DNA of 64,000 nt from Inquilinus sp052078665. GTDB taxonomy: Bacteria > Pseudomonadota > Alphaproteobacteria > DSM-16000 > Inquilinaceae. This document shows, one piece after another, positions 29,962 to 38,207 of this stretch. How positions within the stretch are numbered: position 1 is the first letter of the stretch; every line of letters starts with the position of its first letter. The position numbers and the translations under genes were made by a program. The stretch is taken from the NCBI RefSeq assembly GCF_052078665.1, contig NZ_JBQJIK010000013.1, positions 51,794 to 115,793 of the forward strand, read 5' to 3'. Under the pieces are notes generated by a model. The model worked only from the letters and a program-made list of their open reading frames with translations, had not been told where the DNA came from and searched no databases.

Positions 29962-30822
29962 ATGACGTTCCTCAGATCTCTCAGAACCGTCGCGCTCGCG
30001 ACCAGCCTGGCGACGACCGTCGCGATCGCCGCCTGCGCTCCGAAGCCCGCGCCGGCGCCGGTCGAGCCGGTCGGCCCGACCCAGCTCTTCTCCTACGAGG
30101 TGCTGACCTTCAAGCCGCTCGGCCTCGACGACAAGAAGGCCAGCTATGCCGACCGCGCCGCCTTCACCGAGCAGGTGAAGGACACCGAGATGCCGAAGAT
30201 CCTGGCGCTGCTGAACATCCCGGCCGACCAGGTGGAGACCGAGCTGACGCCGGGCGGCTACCAGCTCGAGACCAACGCCTCGCTGCAATCGGCCTTCGAG
30301 ACCGACGCGAAGACCGCCGACCTGTTCGCCGCCGCGATCGGCTACACCTTCCGCCAGTGGAGCGTGCTGATCACCGACTTCACGCCGGAAGGGCAGGGCA
30401 ACACCGCCTATGCCGTGGTGACCTTCAAGGACCACGCGCCGAGCGGCGACGAGGCGCAGGCCTTCTTCCAGCATGCGGCGTCGGTGAACAAGGGGCTGGG
30501 CGGCGGCTACACCGCCTTCGGCCACGACCTGTTCTTCCTGAACATCGGCGATTCCGAGGGCAAGGCCTATAGCGGCCTGGACGACGCCACCTTCGTGGCC
30601 GAGCTGACCAAGGCGGCGAAGAGCTTCACCGGCACGCCGGTGTCGGTCAGCCGCTCCGGCCGGGTCGACGCCCGCTTCGTCGAGAACGACTGGGACAAGG
30701 CCAAGACCGGCCAGGATTACGGCAAGGTCCTCGGCCGCGACCTGACCCGCCAGCTGACCCAGCTGCGCCGCGAGCATGAGCGCGCCCTGCGCAAGTTCGG
30801 CACCGAGCACGGCTGGAAATAG
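29962..30822 (+). CDS. Putative lipoprotein of unknown function
   Basis: 286 residues. A basic N-terminus and hydrophobic stretch (LATSLATTVAIAAC) end in a lipobox-like AIAAC with Cys near residue 25, suggesting a lipoprotein. A Pro-rich linker (APKPAPAPVEPVGP) precedes a soluble domain of about 240 residues that I do not recognise; it is Phe/Asp-rich and ends in a charged helix (DLTRQLTQLRREHERALRKFG). ATG at 29962 is preceded by GGAGGGGAAA. The longer open frame upstream overlaps mazG and is discarded. Confidence 0.75.
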   Translation: MTFLRSLRTVALATSLATTVAIAACAPKPAPAPVEPVGPTQLFSYEVLTFKPLGLDDKKASYADRAAFTEQVKDTEMPKILALLNIPADQVETELTPGGYQLETNASLQSAFETDAKTADLFAAAIGYTFRQWSVLITDFTPEGQGNTAYAVVTFKDHAPSGDEAQAFFQHAASVNKGLGGGYTAFGHDLFFLNIGDSEGKAYSGLDDATFVAELTKAAKSFTGTPVSVSRSGRVDARFVENDWDKAKTGQDYGKVLGRDLTRQLTQLRREHERALRKFGTEHGWK

Positions 30823-30859
30823 GCGAAGACGGCGCCGCCCCGGTGCGGGCGGCGCCGCT

Positions 30860-31795
30860 TCACTCGGCGGCCTCGGCAGCCGTGACCGGCCGCGCCGTGC
30901 GCCGGCCGAAGCGCTGGGCCAGGACGACGCCGAGCAGCACCAGGGCGCCGCCGGCCAGGTGGTACGGGTGCAGGCTCTCGCCCAGCACCGCCACGGCGAT
31001 CGCCGCGGTCATCACCGGCGACAGATTGATGAACAGGCTGGTGCGGCTGGGGCCGAGCAGGCGGATCGCCTGCATCCACAGATACGGCGCCAGGATCGAG
31101 GTCGGGATCCCGGCATAGAGGATCATCCCGATCGCCGTCATGCTGTGCGGCGCCGCCGGCGCCAGCAGCCAGCCGGGCAGCAGGAACAGCGCGGCGAAGC
31201 CGATCTGCAGGTACAGCGACGGCCAGGCCGGCAGCGGCATCGGCCAGCGCCGCAGCAGCACGCTGTAGCCGGAATAGGCGACGCAGGCGATCAGCATCAT
31301 GCCGTCGCCCGGCACCAGCCCGCCGCTGAACGGCGCCAGCGGATCGCCCTGGCCGAGCAGCAGCGCCAGGCCGACCAGCGACAGGGCGCCGCCGCCGACC
31401 ATGCCCGGCGTCGGCGCCTCGGCCAGCAGCAGGCTCGACAGCGCCATGGTCAGGAGCGGCACCAGCGACACCACGAAGCCCATCTTGGTGGCCGAGGTGG
31501 TCTCCGCCGCGAAATAGGCCAGCCCCTGATAGGCCGCCATGCCGAGCAGCCCCAGCATCGCCAGCTTCGCCAGATGCGGCCGGATCTCGCGCCGCAGCCG
31601 CCACGCCGGCCGGATCAGGAACGGCGTCAGCAGCAGCAGCGCCAGGGCCCAGCGCTCGAAGGCGATGACGCTCGGGTGGACCGCGGTCGCCGCCAGCTTG
31701 GTGACGACCACGTTGCCGGACCAGATCGCCACGGTGACGACCGGCAGGGCGAACCAGCCCAATGGGGTGGTCGATGGGGTGTGGGATGCGGACAT
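30860..31795 (-). CDS. EamA-family (DMT) transporter
   Basis: 311-residue inner-membrane protein with about ten hydrophobic segments in two EamA repeats, as in RhaT/YdcZ-type metabolite exporters. Typical elements are the first helix WFALPVVTVAIWSGNVVVTKLAA, FERWALALLLLTPFL, and the repeat-2 ending FINLSPVMTAAIAVAVLGESL followed by GGALVLLGVVLAQR. Substrate unknown. It is divergent from the AraC-type regulator that starts 71 bases away, which may control it. Confidence 0.88.
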   Translation of the reverse strand: MSASHTPSTTPLGWFALPVVTVAIWSGNVVVTKLAATAVHPSVIAFERWALALLLLTPFLIRPAWRLRREIRPHLAKLAMLGLLGMAAYQGLAYFAAETTSATKMGFVVSLVPLLTMALSSLLLAEAPTPGMVGGGALSLVGLALLLGQGDPLAPFSGGLVPGDGMMLIACVAYSGYSVLLRRWPMPLPAWPSLYLQIGFAALFLLPGWLLAPAAPHSMTAIGMILYAGIPTSILAPYLWMQAIRLLGPSRTSLFINLSPVMTAAIAVAVLGESLHPYHLAGGALVLLGVVLAQRFGRRTARPVTAAEAAE

Positions 31796-31866
31796 GACGC
31801 GACCCTAGCGCCTGGCCGGTTCGAGATATATAACGATGATCGGACAGGTGATCGAGAGGACAGGAC

Positions 31867-32658
31867 ATGGCCCGCATGCCCGCGCTGCGCGGCGAACCGC
31901 CCGATCCGCTGTCGTTCCGGACCGAGGACTATCCGGCCGGCATGGTGTGGCCGGAGGCGTGCCTGCCCTGGGGCAAGCTCAACTACGCCGTCCGCGGCCT
32001 GATGGTGGCGACGGTCGGCGGCGTGCGCTACCTGTCGCCGCCGCATTACGCGATCTGGACCCCGCCGGACATCGTACATGCGTGCCACAACCGCGACGCG
32101 GTGCGCTACGTCTCGGTCTATGTCGTGCGCGAACTCTGCGCCGACCTGCCGGCCGAGCCTTGCACCCTGGCGCTCAGCCCGCTGATCAAGGCGATCCTGG
32201 CCGATGTCGACGCCCGCGGCGTGAAGGTGCCGAAGAGCGAGGCCGACCTCCGGCTGGCGCAGGTGCTGGTCGACCAGATCCGGCTGGCGCCGCGCCATTC
32301 CTCCTACCTGCCGCTGTCCGACGACCCGGCGCTGCGCACCGTGCTGGAGGCGCTGCAGCGCGAGCCGGGCGACCGCCGGTCGCTGGCCGAATGGGCGCGG
32401 ATCACCGGCACCACCGAGCGCACGCTGTCGCGCCACTGCCAGCGCGACCTCGGCATGTCCTTCGCCGAATGGCGGCAGCGGATGAAGCTGGTCGCCGCCC
32501 TGTCGCGGCTGGAGGAGGGGGCGTCGGTCGGCGCGGTGGCGCGCTGGCTCGGCTACGGCAACGCCTCGGCCTTCATCGCCATGTTCCACCGCCTGACCGG
32601 CACGACGCCGGAGCAGATGCGCAAGGACGGCCTGCGCCGCGACCGGGAGGCGGCGTGA
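31867..32658 (+). CDS. AraC-family transcriptional regulator
   Basis: 263 residues. The N-terminal half is a cupin-like sensing domain (VRYLSPPHYAIWTPPDIVHACHN), and the C-terminal 100 residues hold two helix-turn-helices (LAEWARITGTTERTLSRHCQRDLGM; VGAVARWLGYGNASAFIAMFHRLTGTTPEQMR). Divergent orientation to the EamA transporter suggests it regulates that exporter, a common pairing. ATG at 31867 is preceded by GAGAGGACAGG. Ligand unknown. Confidence 0.9.
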   Translation: MARMPALRGEPPDPLSFRTEDYPAGMVWPEACLPWGKLNYAVRGLMVATVGGVRYLSPPHYAIWTPPDIVHACHNRDAVRYVSVYVVRELCADLPAEPCTLALSPLIKAILADVDARGVKVPKSEADLRLAQVLVDQIRLAPRHSSYLPLSDDPALRTVLEALQREPGDRRSLAEWARITGTTERTLSRHCQRDLGMSFAEWRQRMKLVAALSRLEEGASVGAVARWLGYGNASAFIAMFHRLTGTTPEQMRKDGLRRDREAA

Positions 32659-32736
32659 GGGAAGACATTCTGGCCTTGGTTGGAATAGGGGACGGACTGT
32701 GCTTTGGATATTGGCGTATCAGACCGGCGAGCCGAG

Positions 32737-33303
32737 ATGAGCACATCGAATGAAAGCCTTTGCAGGCGGGCCATTGCGTACCTGATGCCTTCCCTTCCGA
32801 ATGCTGAGATGGCGGTTGCGCTAGCGGAACTCGACGCCCCGGTCATCTCCAACCTGAACAACGGTCTTCTGGTGGGTTACTTGGTCGATCAGGGAAATCA
32901 TTTTCAGTATATCCAGCGACGACATCTGGTGGGTAGCGGGATGACTGAGACCGTTCTGCACCAGGGCGCGGTCAACAACTTGGCAGCGTTGTTGAAGGAG
33001 AAGGGTGCGAAAGTTCAGCCCTATGACGACACCTTTGCTGTCTTCTTCGGTGGAAATTTTGAAGCGAGCTTGATTCTCGTCGATGCGCTGTGGGACGAAT
33101 ACCTCTCCCATCTCGCTCCAAACGGGTTCATCATAGCCATTCCCAATCGAGACATCCTCGCGTTCTGCGATGCGCAATCTCAACCCGGCGTCGAACAACT
33201 GCGGCAGATCATCGGTCAGGTCGAAGGCGGCGATCATCCGATTTCCCCAACGCTTTATCGTCGCGACCGATCCACTCGTGCTTGGCGTCCGTACGCAAAC
33301 TGA
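32737..33303 (+). CDS. DUF1444 (YtpQ/UPF0354)-like protein
   Basis: 188 residues from ATG at 32737 (a TTG at 32704 is an alternative). LLVGYLVDQGNHFQYIQRRHL, LHQGAVNNLAALLKE, FFGGNFEASLILVDALWDEYLSH and GFIIAIPNRDILAFCD match my recollection of the DUF1444 pattern, in which GGNFEASLLLLDxLWD is prominent. Function of the family is unknown. Base composition is clearly less GC-rich than the flanking genes, suggesting later acquisition. It starts 78 bases after the AraC gene; no partner gene is evident. Confidence 0.7.
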   Translation: MSTSNESLCRRAIAYLMPSLPNAEMAVALAELDAPVISNLNNGLLVGYLVDQGNHFQYIQRRHLVGSGMTETVLHQGAVNNLAALLKEKGAKVQPYDDTFAVFFGGNFEASLILVDALWDEYLSHLAPNGFIIAIPNRDILAFCDAQSQPGVEQLRQIIGQVEGGDHPISPTLYRRDRSTRAWRPYAN

Positions 33304-33402
33304 AGTCGCCCCGTCGAAGACGGCCGCTACCGCACGCTGACGGACCAGGGATCCTGTGCGGATCTGGTTGGCTCAATGTTCCCTTTTTGTTCTATTGTAG
33401 AA

Positions 33403-33899
33403 ATGGTCAATGCCACCAAAGCCCGGACTCCCTCCGCCGGATCGCCGACCACGGAGGCGGACGCCCGGGACGTCGAGGTGCTGTCCGAGCTCGCCATGGA
33501 GTTGGCCCGGGCCTTCCAGGCTCAAGCGCTCGCCGCCCCTTGCGGCCGGCGACCTCGACCGCGCCGGCAAGGCCGAGGTCGGCTTCAACCGCACCGCGCT
33601 GGGCATCCGCCGCGCTGAAGGCTCGGCTTCACCTGCAGCGGGAAGAGGAGCGGCGCAAGGCCGACGCCCACCGGCGCCGGCTGCAGGACAGGAAGGACGA
33701 CCGGCGCCACGCCGTCGCCCAGGGCGTGTCCCGCGCCGTCGCCGTCGTCAAGCCCGAGGCCCAGGAGCGGCTCACCGCCGATCTGTGGGTCCGGCTGACC
33801 GAGACCGACCGGATCGACGCCGACCTGGCCGACACCGCCCTGCCGATCGAAACCCTGGCCAGGCGGGAGAGGCCGGGTTCGTGCAGCGAGATCGGGTGA
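33403..33899 (+). pseudogene. Frameshifted remnant of a small conserved hypothetical gene
   Basis: Three frames must be joined to read one plausible protein. From ATG 33403 the sequence gives VEVLSELAMELARAFQAQAL; at about 33540-33550 it continues in another frame as AAGDLDRAGKAEVGFNRTALGIRR; at about 33612 it shifts again to ALKARLHLQREEERRKADAH and on to a stop near 33899. The joined product resembles small alphaproteobacterial hypothetical proteins with a DLDRAxxAxxxFNRxxxAIRxxLxLxARL pattern and a charged helical tail. Two indels make it non-functional unless the sequence has errors. The whole stretch 33304-34035 has no intact gene. Confidence 0.55.
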
Positions 33900-34035
33900 G
33901 GGCCGGCACGGGCATCCGAGCCGCGCATCGGCCCATATCAAAAGCGGAATTCCCATCGCTGTCCTTCGGGCCAATCCTGACGGGATCGTGTCAGGCGTAA
34001 CAATCTCGGTTTGCGAGCAGCGTTGGGAGAGAACG

Positions 34036-36570
34036 ATGACAGACAATTCGGGACAGCCGCCTATTGGCGAGGGAAGCCAAGGGCAAGCGCCAGCGCCGAC
34101 AGCCCAGGACGAGGCTCTCAACCGATGGTTGGTCGCTGTCCTGGGCATCGGCACTGCCCCTGACCAGCTGACCCGCGGCACCGTGCAGACTCGGCGGGGG
34201 CTGGTCCGGCGCGACACGGACGAAGAACTCAAACAAGCGCAGCGAGACATGGGCTTCGTGAGCACCAATCAGTCGATGCGCCAAACAGAGCACCAGGCAC
34301 TTGTCGCGGAATTGACCCAACTCGAGCGTACGCAGAAAGAGCAGTTCGCCCAACTGGCCAGCCTTACTGCCGAGGACAGCCAACTGGCTGGTCAATTGGC
34401 CAGCCAGAACCAGGACGCGGCCGCGCGCACACGACAGCATGATCAGCTATCGGCCGACAAGGGCCGCTATGACGCCGAGATAATGCGCTTGCACGACGAA
34501 TACGCGCAAGTGTGGGAGAGCGTCAGAACCGAGCTGGACGGCCAGGGGATCGCGCTGGGCGAGGTTGGCGGGCGCAGGGAGCCGGGCGAATTGAAGGCTC
34601 TGATCGTCGAGCGCCGTACTGCCCTCACCGAAAGGTCAGCCGAGCTGACGCGGGAGATGGATGCGGCAACAGCGAAACAGACGACAGCCGAGACGGAGAA
34701 AGCAGGCGCGACCGAAAAAGCAGCAGACCTGCAGAGAGAGATCGATGCTCTCGAACACCCATCGGTCGATGCGGAGGCTTCGGAAGAGGTCATGGCGGCA
34801 AGGCTAGCAGCCTTTGAGGCCCTCCGTGTCCGCCTTGAAAACGAACGTTCCGAAGAAGCAGCGAAGATAGCAGCCAGCGAGGCGACGCTCGCCGAGCTCA
34901 CGGCCGAACTGGAAGAACTGGAAGCAGAAAAACAGAAAGCGACCGACACCATTGGTGTTTTGGCTGGCCTTGTAGACGGTGAAAACCCAAAAACAAAAGA
35001 GCTTCAATCTCTTATGGATGAATACAACTCGAATAACAAAAAATCGTTTGACAGTTTTACTGAAATGCAAAAAATTGAACAAGAAAATATTGAAGGAGAC
35101 CATAGTATTCAAGAAATTCAACGAAATATACAAGAAATTGCTAATAATATTACGGAAACAAATATTGCTATGGAAAACGTTAAAGCTAAAACTGCAAAGC
35201 AAAAAAAATCGGAAGGAGATCTGGGGCTGGAGCTCTTGGGCCTCGAGCAACGAAGGACGGAAGTCGACGAAAACATCGATCGCCTTGTGAAGATTGCAGA
35301 AGATCTGGACAGCCAGGCGCTTCTCGACGCCATCAATGCATTGCCAGCAACGCCTCCGCCCGGATCGCCTACGGACGCCACGGCAGCAACAACGACGCAA
35401 CCGCAGGAGCCGGGCGTCGAACAGACCGAGCCGTCGCACGGGATCGAGCCGGTCGCCCCGGGCGGTGAGGCGTCCCTACCAGATCCCGCGGCGTTGAGGC
35501 AGGCCGCTGAGGTAATTGAAAGAGAAATTGAAAGACTCGGCGTGACTGAGGAGGACGAGGCGGCGAGCGCATCCTTGTCGAGCGCCACCCTGAGCGCCTT
35601 GAAGATTATGGCGACCGAGGTCCCGGCGCTGGTCGGACTCATGTCCGTGCGAGAAGCGATGTCCTATGGCGTCGCCGACGCCAGCGAGACGGCGCGAGAG
35701 CGTGTCGCCATGGCGATGATCGCGCTGAATTTTCTGCCGGTCGCGGTGAAGGGTGGCACCGTGCTCTATGACAGCAGCAGCAGTCGACCGCCAGAAGACC
35801 GAATGGTGCCGACAAGAAAGCAAGTTCTTTCGCTTTTCGCCAACGCCCTCATGATGATCGGGGCGACCGTCCTCGCCGTAAAGTACGGGGGCGGGCTCGC
35901 GGCCCTGGCGCCCAACACTCTGAGGCCGCTGATCATCGGCTTCCGCCCTCTGATTACTATGATGCGCAAGCTCTCCGAGAATCGTCGCGGCGACCTGCCG
36001 CCGAATTGGACCGCGGTCGGGACCGACGATCTCTTCTATTCGATATACTCTCAGATGACGACCGTGATGCTCGCCTTCGAAGCGGCGCATACCGGCGCCG
36101 GGGCCCAGGCGGCCGGCCTGACCGGAAAGGAGGCCGTCGGGGAGGTGGGCAAATATATCGCGCTCTTTACGGCAGTCGAGGCCTTGGAATCGTATACGTC
36201 TCGTGCCTGCAACCAGTTCTTCGACAGGATTGAGAGTGGTCTCGAGCCGGCGATGCCGGGTGACCCGAACGCGCGCCAGGGTTTGCAGGGCGTTCTCCGA
36301 TACCGGGCCCGGGTGGACTTCCAGGTCAGACAGACCTTCAAGGCGATTCGCCTCAGGGGGACCGATGTTGCGCATGCCCTTCAGGCATTCACCTATATCA
36401 ACCTCATGATGGGAAACGTTGTCGGCGGGCTGACCAAGGACTTCGGCTTTCGGGAGCAGCTTGTCACCGCGGCATTTGCTTCGTTCCTGGTGACGCTTAT
36501 CACCTATCTCCCCTATGTCGGGCTTTCGGACTACCGTCCTCGGGCTCGGCCGGCGACGGCGACAGCGTAA
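34036..36570 (+). CDS. Large coiled-coil membrane protein of unknown function
   Basis: 844 residues from ATG 34036 (GGGAGAG upstream; an in-frame ATG at 33988 is less likely). Residues about 60-420 are long heptad-rich helices (LTQLERTQKEQFAQLASL; TAELEELEAEKQKATDTIG). A Pro/Thr/Gln linker spans about 435-480. The C-terminal 330 residues have four or more hydrophobic segments (VAMAMIALNFLPVAV; NALMMIGATVLAVKYGGG; FASFLVTLITYLPYVGL). Within the coil, about residues 314-395 are encoded by very AT-rich DNA (about 29% GC by hand count) against about 65-70% elsewhere. No family recognised; an envelope-anchored structural or sensor protein is conceivable. Confidence 0.8.
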   Translation: MTDNSGQPPIGEGSQGQAPAPTAQDEALNRWLVAVLGIGTAPDQLTRGTVQTRRGLVRRDTDEELKQAQRDMGFVSTNQSMRQTEHQALVAELTQLERTQKEQFAQLASLTAEDSQLAGQLASQNQDAAARTRQHDQLSADKGRYDAEIMRLHDEYAQVWESVRTELDGQGIALGEVGGRREPGELKALIVERRTALTERSAELTREMDAATAKQTTAETEKAGATEKAADLQREIDALEHPSVDAEASEEVMAARLAAFEALRVRLENERSEEAAKIAASEATLAELTAELEELEAEKQKATDTIGVLAGLVDGENPKTKELQSLMDEYNSNNKKSFDSFTEMQKIEQENIEGDHSIQEIQRNIQEIANNITETNIAMENVKAKTAKQKKSEGDLGLELLGLEQRRTEVDENIDRLVKIAEDLDSQALLDAINALPATPPPGSPTDATAATTTQPQEPGVEQTEPSHGIEPVAPGGEASLPDPAALRQAAEVIEREIERLGVTEEDEAASASLSSATLSALKIMATEVPALVGLMSVREAMSYGVADASETARERVAMAMIALNFLPVAVKGGTVLYDSSSSRPPEDRMVPTRKQVLSLFANALMMIGATVLAVKYGGGLAALAPNTLRPLIIGFRPLITMMRKLSENRRGDLPPNWTAVGTDDLFYSIYSQMTTVMLAFEAAHTGAGAQAAGLTGKEAVGEVGKYIALFTAVEALESYTSRACNQFFDRIESGLEPAMPGDPNARQGLQGVLRYRARVDFQVRQTFKAIRLRGTDVAHALQAFTYINLMMGNVVGGLTKDFGFREQLVTAAFASFLVTLITYLPYVGLSDYRPRARPATATA

Positions 36571-36679
36571 CCGCTTCCCGGATCGGGCCGGGAACCAATG
36601 ATGGCACCGCGGCTTTTATGGGTGATGCGGTCCTGCCCCGCGTCCGGGGATGATCGTCTGTCGGAAGAGGGAGATCCGC

Positions 36680-37753
36680 ATGTGCATCCGACAGCATCGC
36701 CACTCGATCTTCTGCATCCTGCCGCCCTACATGCTGCGCGCCATCCTGGCCAATGGCAGCAAGGCGCAGAAGGCGGCCGCCAACCGGGCGCTCGGCATCG
36801 ACACGACGTTCCGCACCATGCGCGTCCGGTTGGCGGTGGCACAGTCCGTGGCCGAACGGCGGCACCGCAAGCTGGCCCTGCCGCCGTCGCGCCAGCGCAG
36901 CATCTACACCGCCGGCAACGGCGAGAGCCTGCCGGGCCGGCTGGTGCGGGCCGAAGGGCAGGGGCCGTCCGGCGACGTCGCGGCCGACGAGGCCTATGAC
37001 GGGCTGGGCCACACCTTCGACTTCTTCCTCGAAGCCTATCGCCGCAACTCGATCGACGATGACGGCCTGGCGCTCGACGCCACGGTCCATTACGGCGAGG
37101 ACTACAACAACGCCTTCTGGAACGGCCAGCGCATGGTGTTCGGCGATGGCGACGGCGACCTGTTCAACCGCTTCACCGCCTCGCTCGACGTCATCGGCCA
37201 TGAGCTCGGCCACGGCGTCACCGAGGACGAGGCCGGCCTAGTCTATATGCAGCAGCCCGGCGCGCTGAACGAATCCCTGTCCGATGTCTGGGGATCGCTG
37301 GTCAGGCAATGGGTGCTGAAGCAGACCGCCGAGGAGGCCGACTGGATCATCGGCGCGGGGCTGTTCACCGCCAAGGTGCAGGGCGTCGGCCTGCGCTCGA
37401 TGAAGGCGCCGGGCACCGCCTATGACGACCCGGTGCTGGGCAAGGACAGGCAGCCCGGCCATATGGACGACTATGTCGACACCATGCAGGACAATGGTGG
37501 CGTCCACATCAATTCCGGCATTCCGAACCGGGCCTTCTACCTGGCCGCCACCGCCATCGGCGGCAATGCCTGGGAGCGGGCGGGGCGGATCTGGTACGAT
37601 GTGCTGCGCGACGCGCGGGTGACCGAGACCACGAAATTCGCCGATTTCGCCGCGGTGACGGTGGATGTGGCGGGGCGGCTGCCCGGCGCGAAGAAGGCCG
37701 AGGTCAAGGCCGTGGCCGACGCCTGGAAGCAGGTCGGCGTCCCGACCGGCTGA
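36680..37753 (+). CDS. M4-family (protealysin-like) metalloprotease
   Basis: 357-residue zinc metallopeptidase of the thermolysin family. VIGHELGHGVTE supplies the HExxH zinc ligands and catalytic glutamate, and ALNESLSDVWG gives the third ligand. The C-terminal NSGIPNRAFYLAATAIGG carries the NxGxxNxxF motif. There is no Sec signal; instead a short N-terminal region contains HSIFCILPPYMLRAI, the protealysin-type propeptide motif with Cys followed by PPY. ATG at 36680 follows GAGGGAG. An emfourin-type inhibitor gene follows after 31 bases, as in protealysin operons. Confidence 0.93.
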   Translation: MCIRQHRHSIFCILPPYMLRAILANGSKAQKAAANRALGIDTTFRTMRVRLAVAQSVAERRHRKLALPPSRQRSIYTAGNGESLPGRLVRAEGQGPSGDVAADEAYDGLGHTFDFFLEAYRRNSIDDDGLALDATVHYGEDYNNAFWNGQRMVFGDGDGDLFNRFTASLDVIGHELGHGVTEDEAGLVYMQQPGALNESLSDVWGSLVRQWVLKQTAEEADWIIGAGLFTAKVQGVGLRSMKAPGTAYDDPVLGKDRQPGHMDDYVDTMQDNGGVHINSGIPNRAFYLAATAIGGNAWERAGRIWYDVLRDARVTETTKFADFAAVTVDVAGRLPGAKKAEVKAVADAWKQVGVPTG

Positions 37754-37784
37754 CATGCCCTGGGAGCCGGGGCAGGAGCGGACG

Positions 37785-38108
37785 ATGCGGATCACCTTCG
37801 CGATGTCGAGCCCGGGCCTGTTCTACGCGCCGGGGCTGGCCGAGCCGGTGGTGCTGGACCTCGCGGCCCTGCCGCCGGCGGAGGCCGCCCGGATCGAGGC
37901 TCTGGTGCGCGATGCCCATGTCCTCGACCGCCCGGCAGCGCCGGAAAGCCTGTCGATGCCCGACGCCCGCTGCTTCACGCTGACGGTCGAGCAGGACGGC
38001 CGCAGCCGCACGCTCGAGGTGCCCGAGCCGATCGCCGATCCGGCGCTGAAGGCCCTGGTCCGCTGCCTGCAGGACCAGGTCCGGGCGCTGCGGGGGAAGC
38101 GGCAGTAG
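37785..38108 (+). CDS. Emfourin-like protealysin inhibitor
   Basis: 107 residues. MRITFAMSSPGLFYAPGLAEPVVLDLAALPP followed by EAARIEALVRDAHV and a C-terminal LKALVRCLQDQVR match the compact emfourin (M4in) layout of protein inhibitors of protealysin-like proteases. ATG at 37785 with AGGAG eight bases upstream is preferred over ATG 37755. Its place directly downstream of an M4 protease gene matches the Serratia protealysin operon, where the inhibitor controls cytosolic protease activity. Inhibition here is inferred. Confidence 0.8.
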   Translation: MRITFAMSSPGLFYAPGLAEPVVLDLAALPPAEAARIEALVRDAHVLDRPAAPESLSMPDARCFTLTVEQDGRSRTLEVPEPIADPALKALVRCLQDQVRALRGKRQ

Positions 38109-38207
38109 TTCATTCCCGAATTAAGCCATAATTTATCGCGAAATTACTTTCTGAAATCAAAAAAATGCAGATTCTTTTCCCAACCCATCCCAAGGGGGAT
38201 CGAGGCG

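Noticed and set aside
28876..30822. 648-residue frame including the lipoprotein
   Set aside because: The N-terminal 362 residues run across the opposite-strand mazG gene; the signal peptide and ribosome site put the start at 29962.
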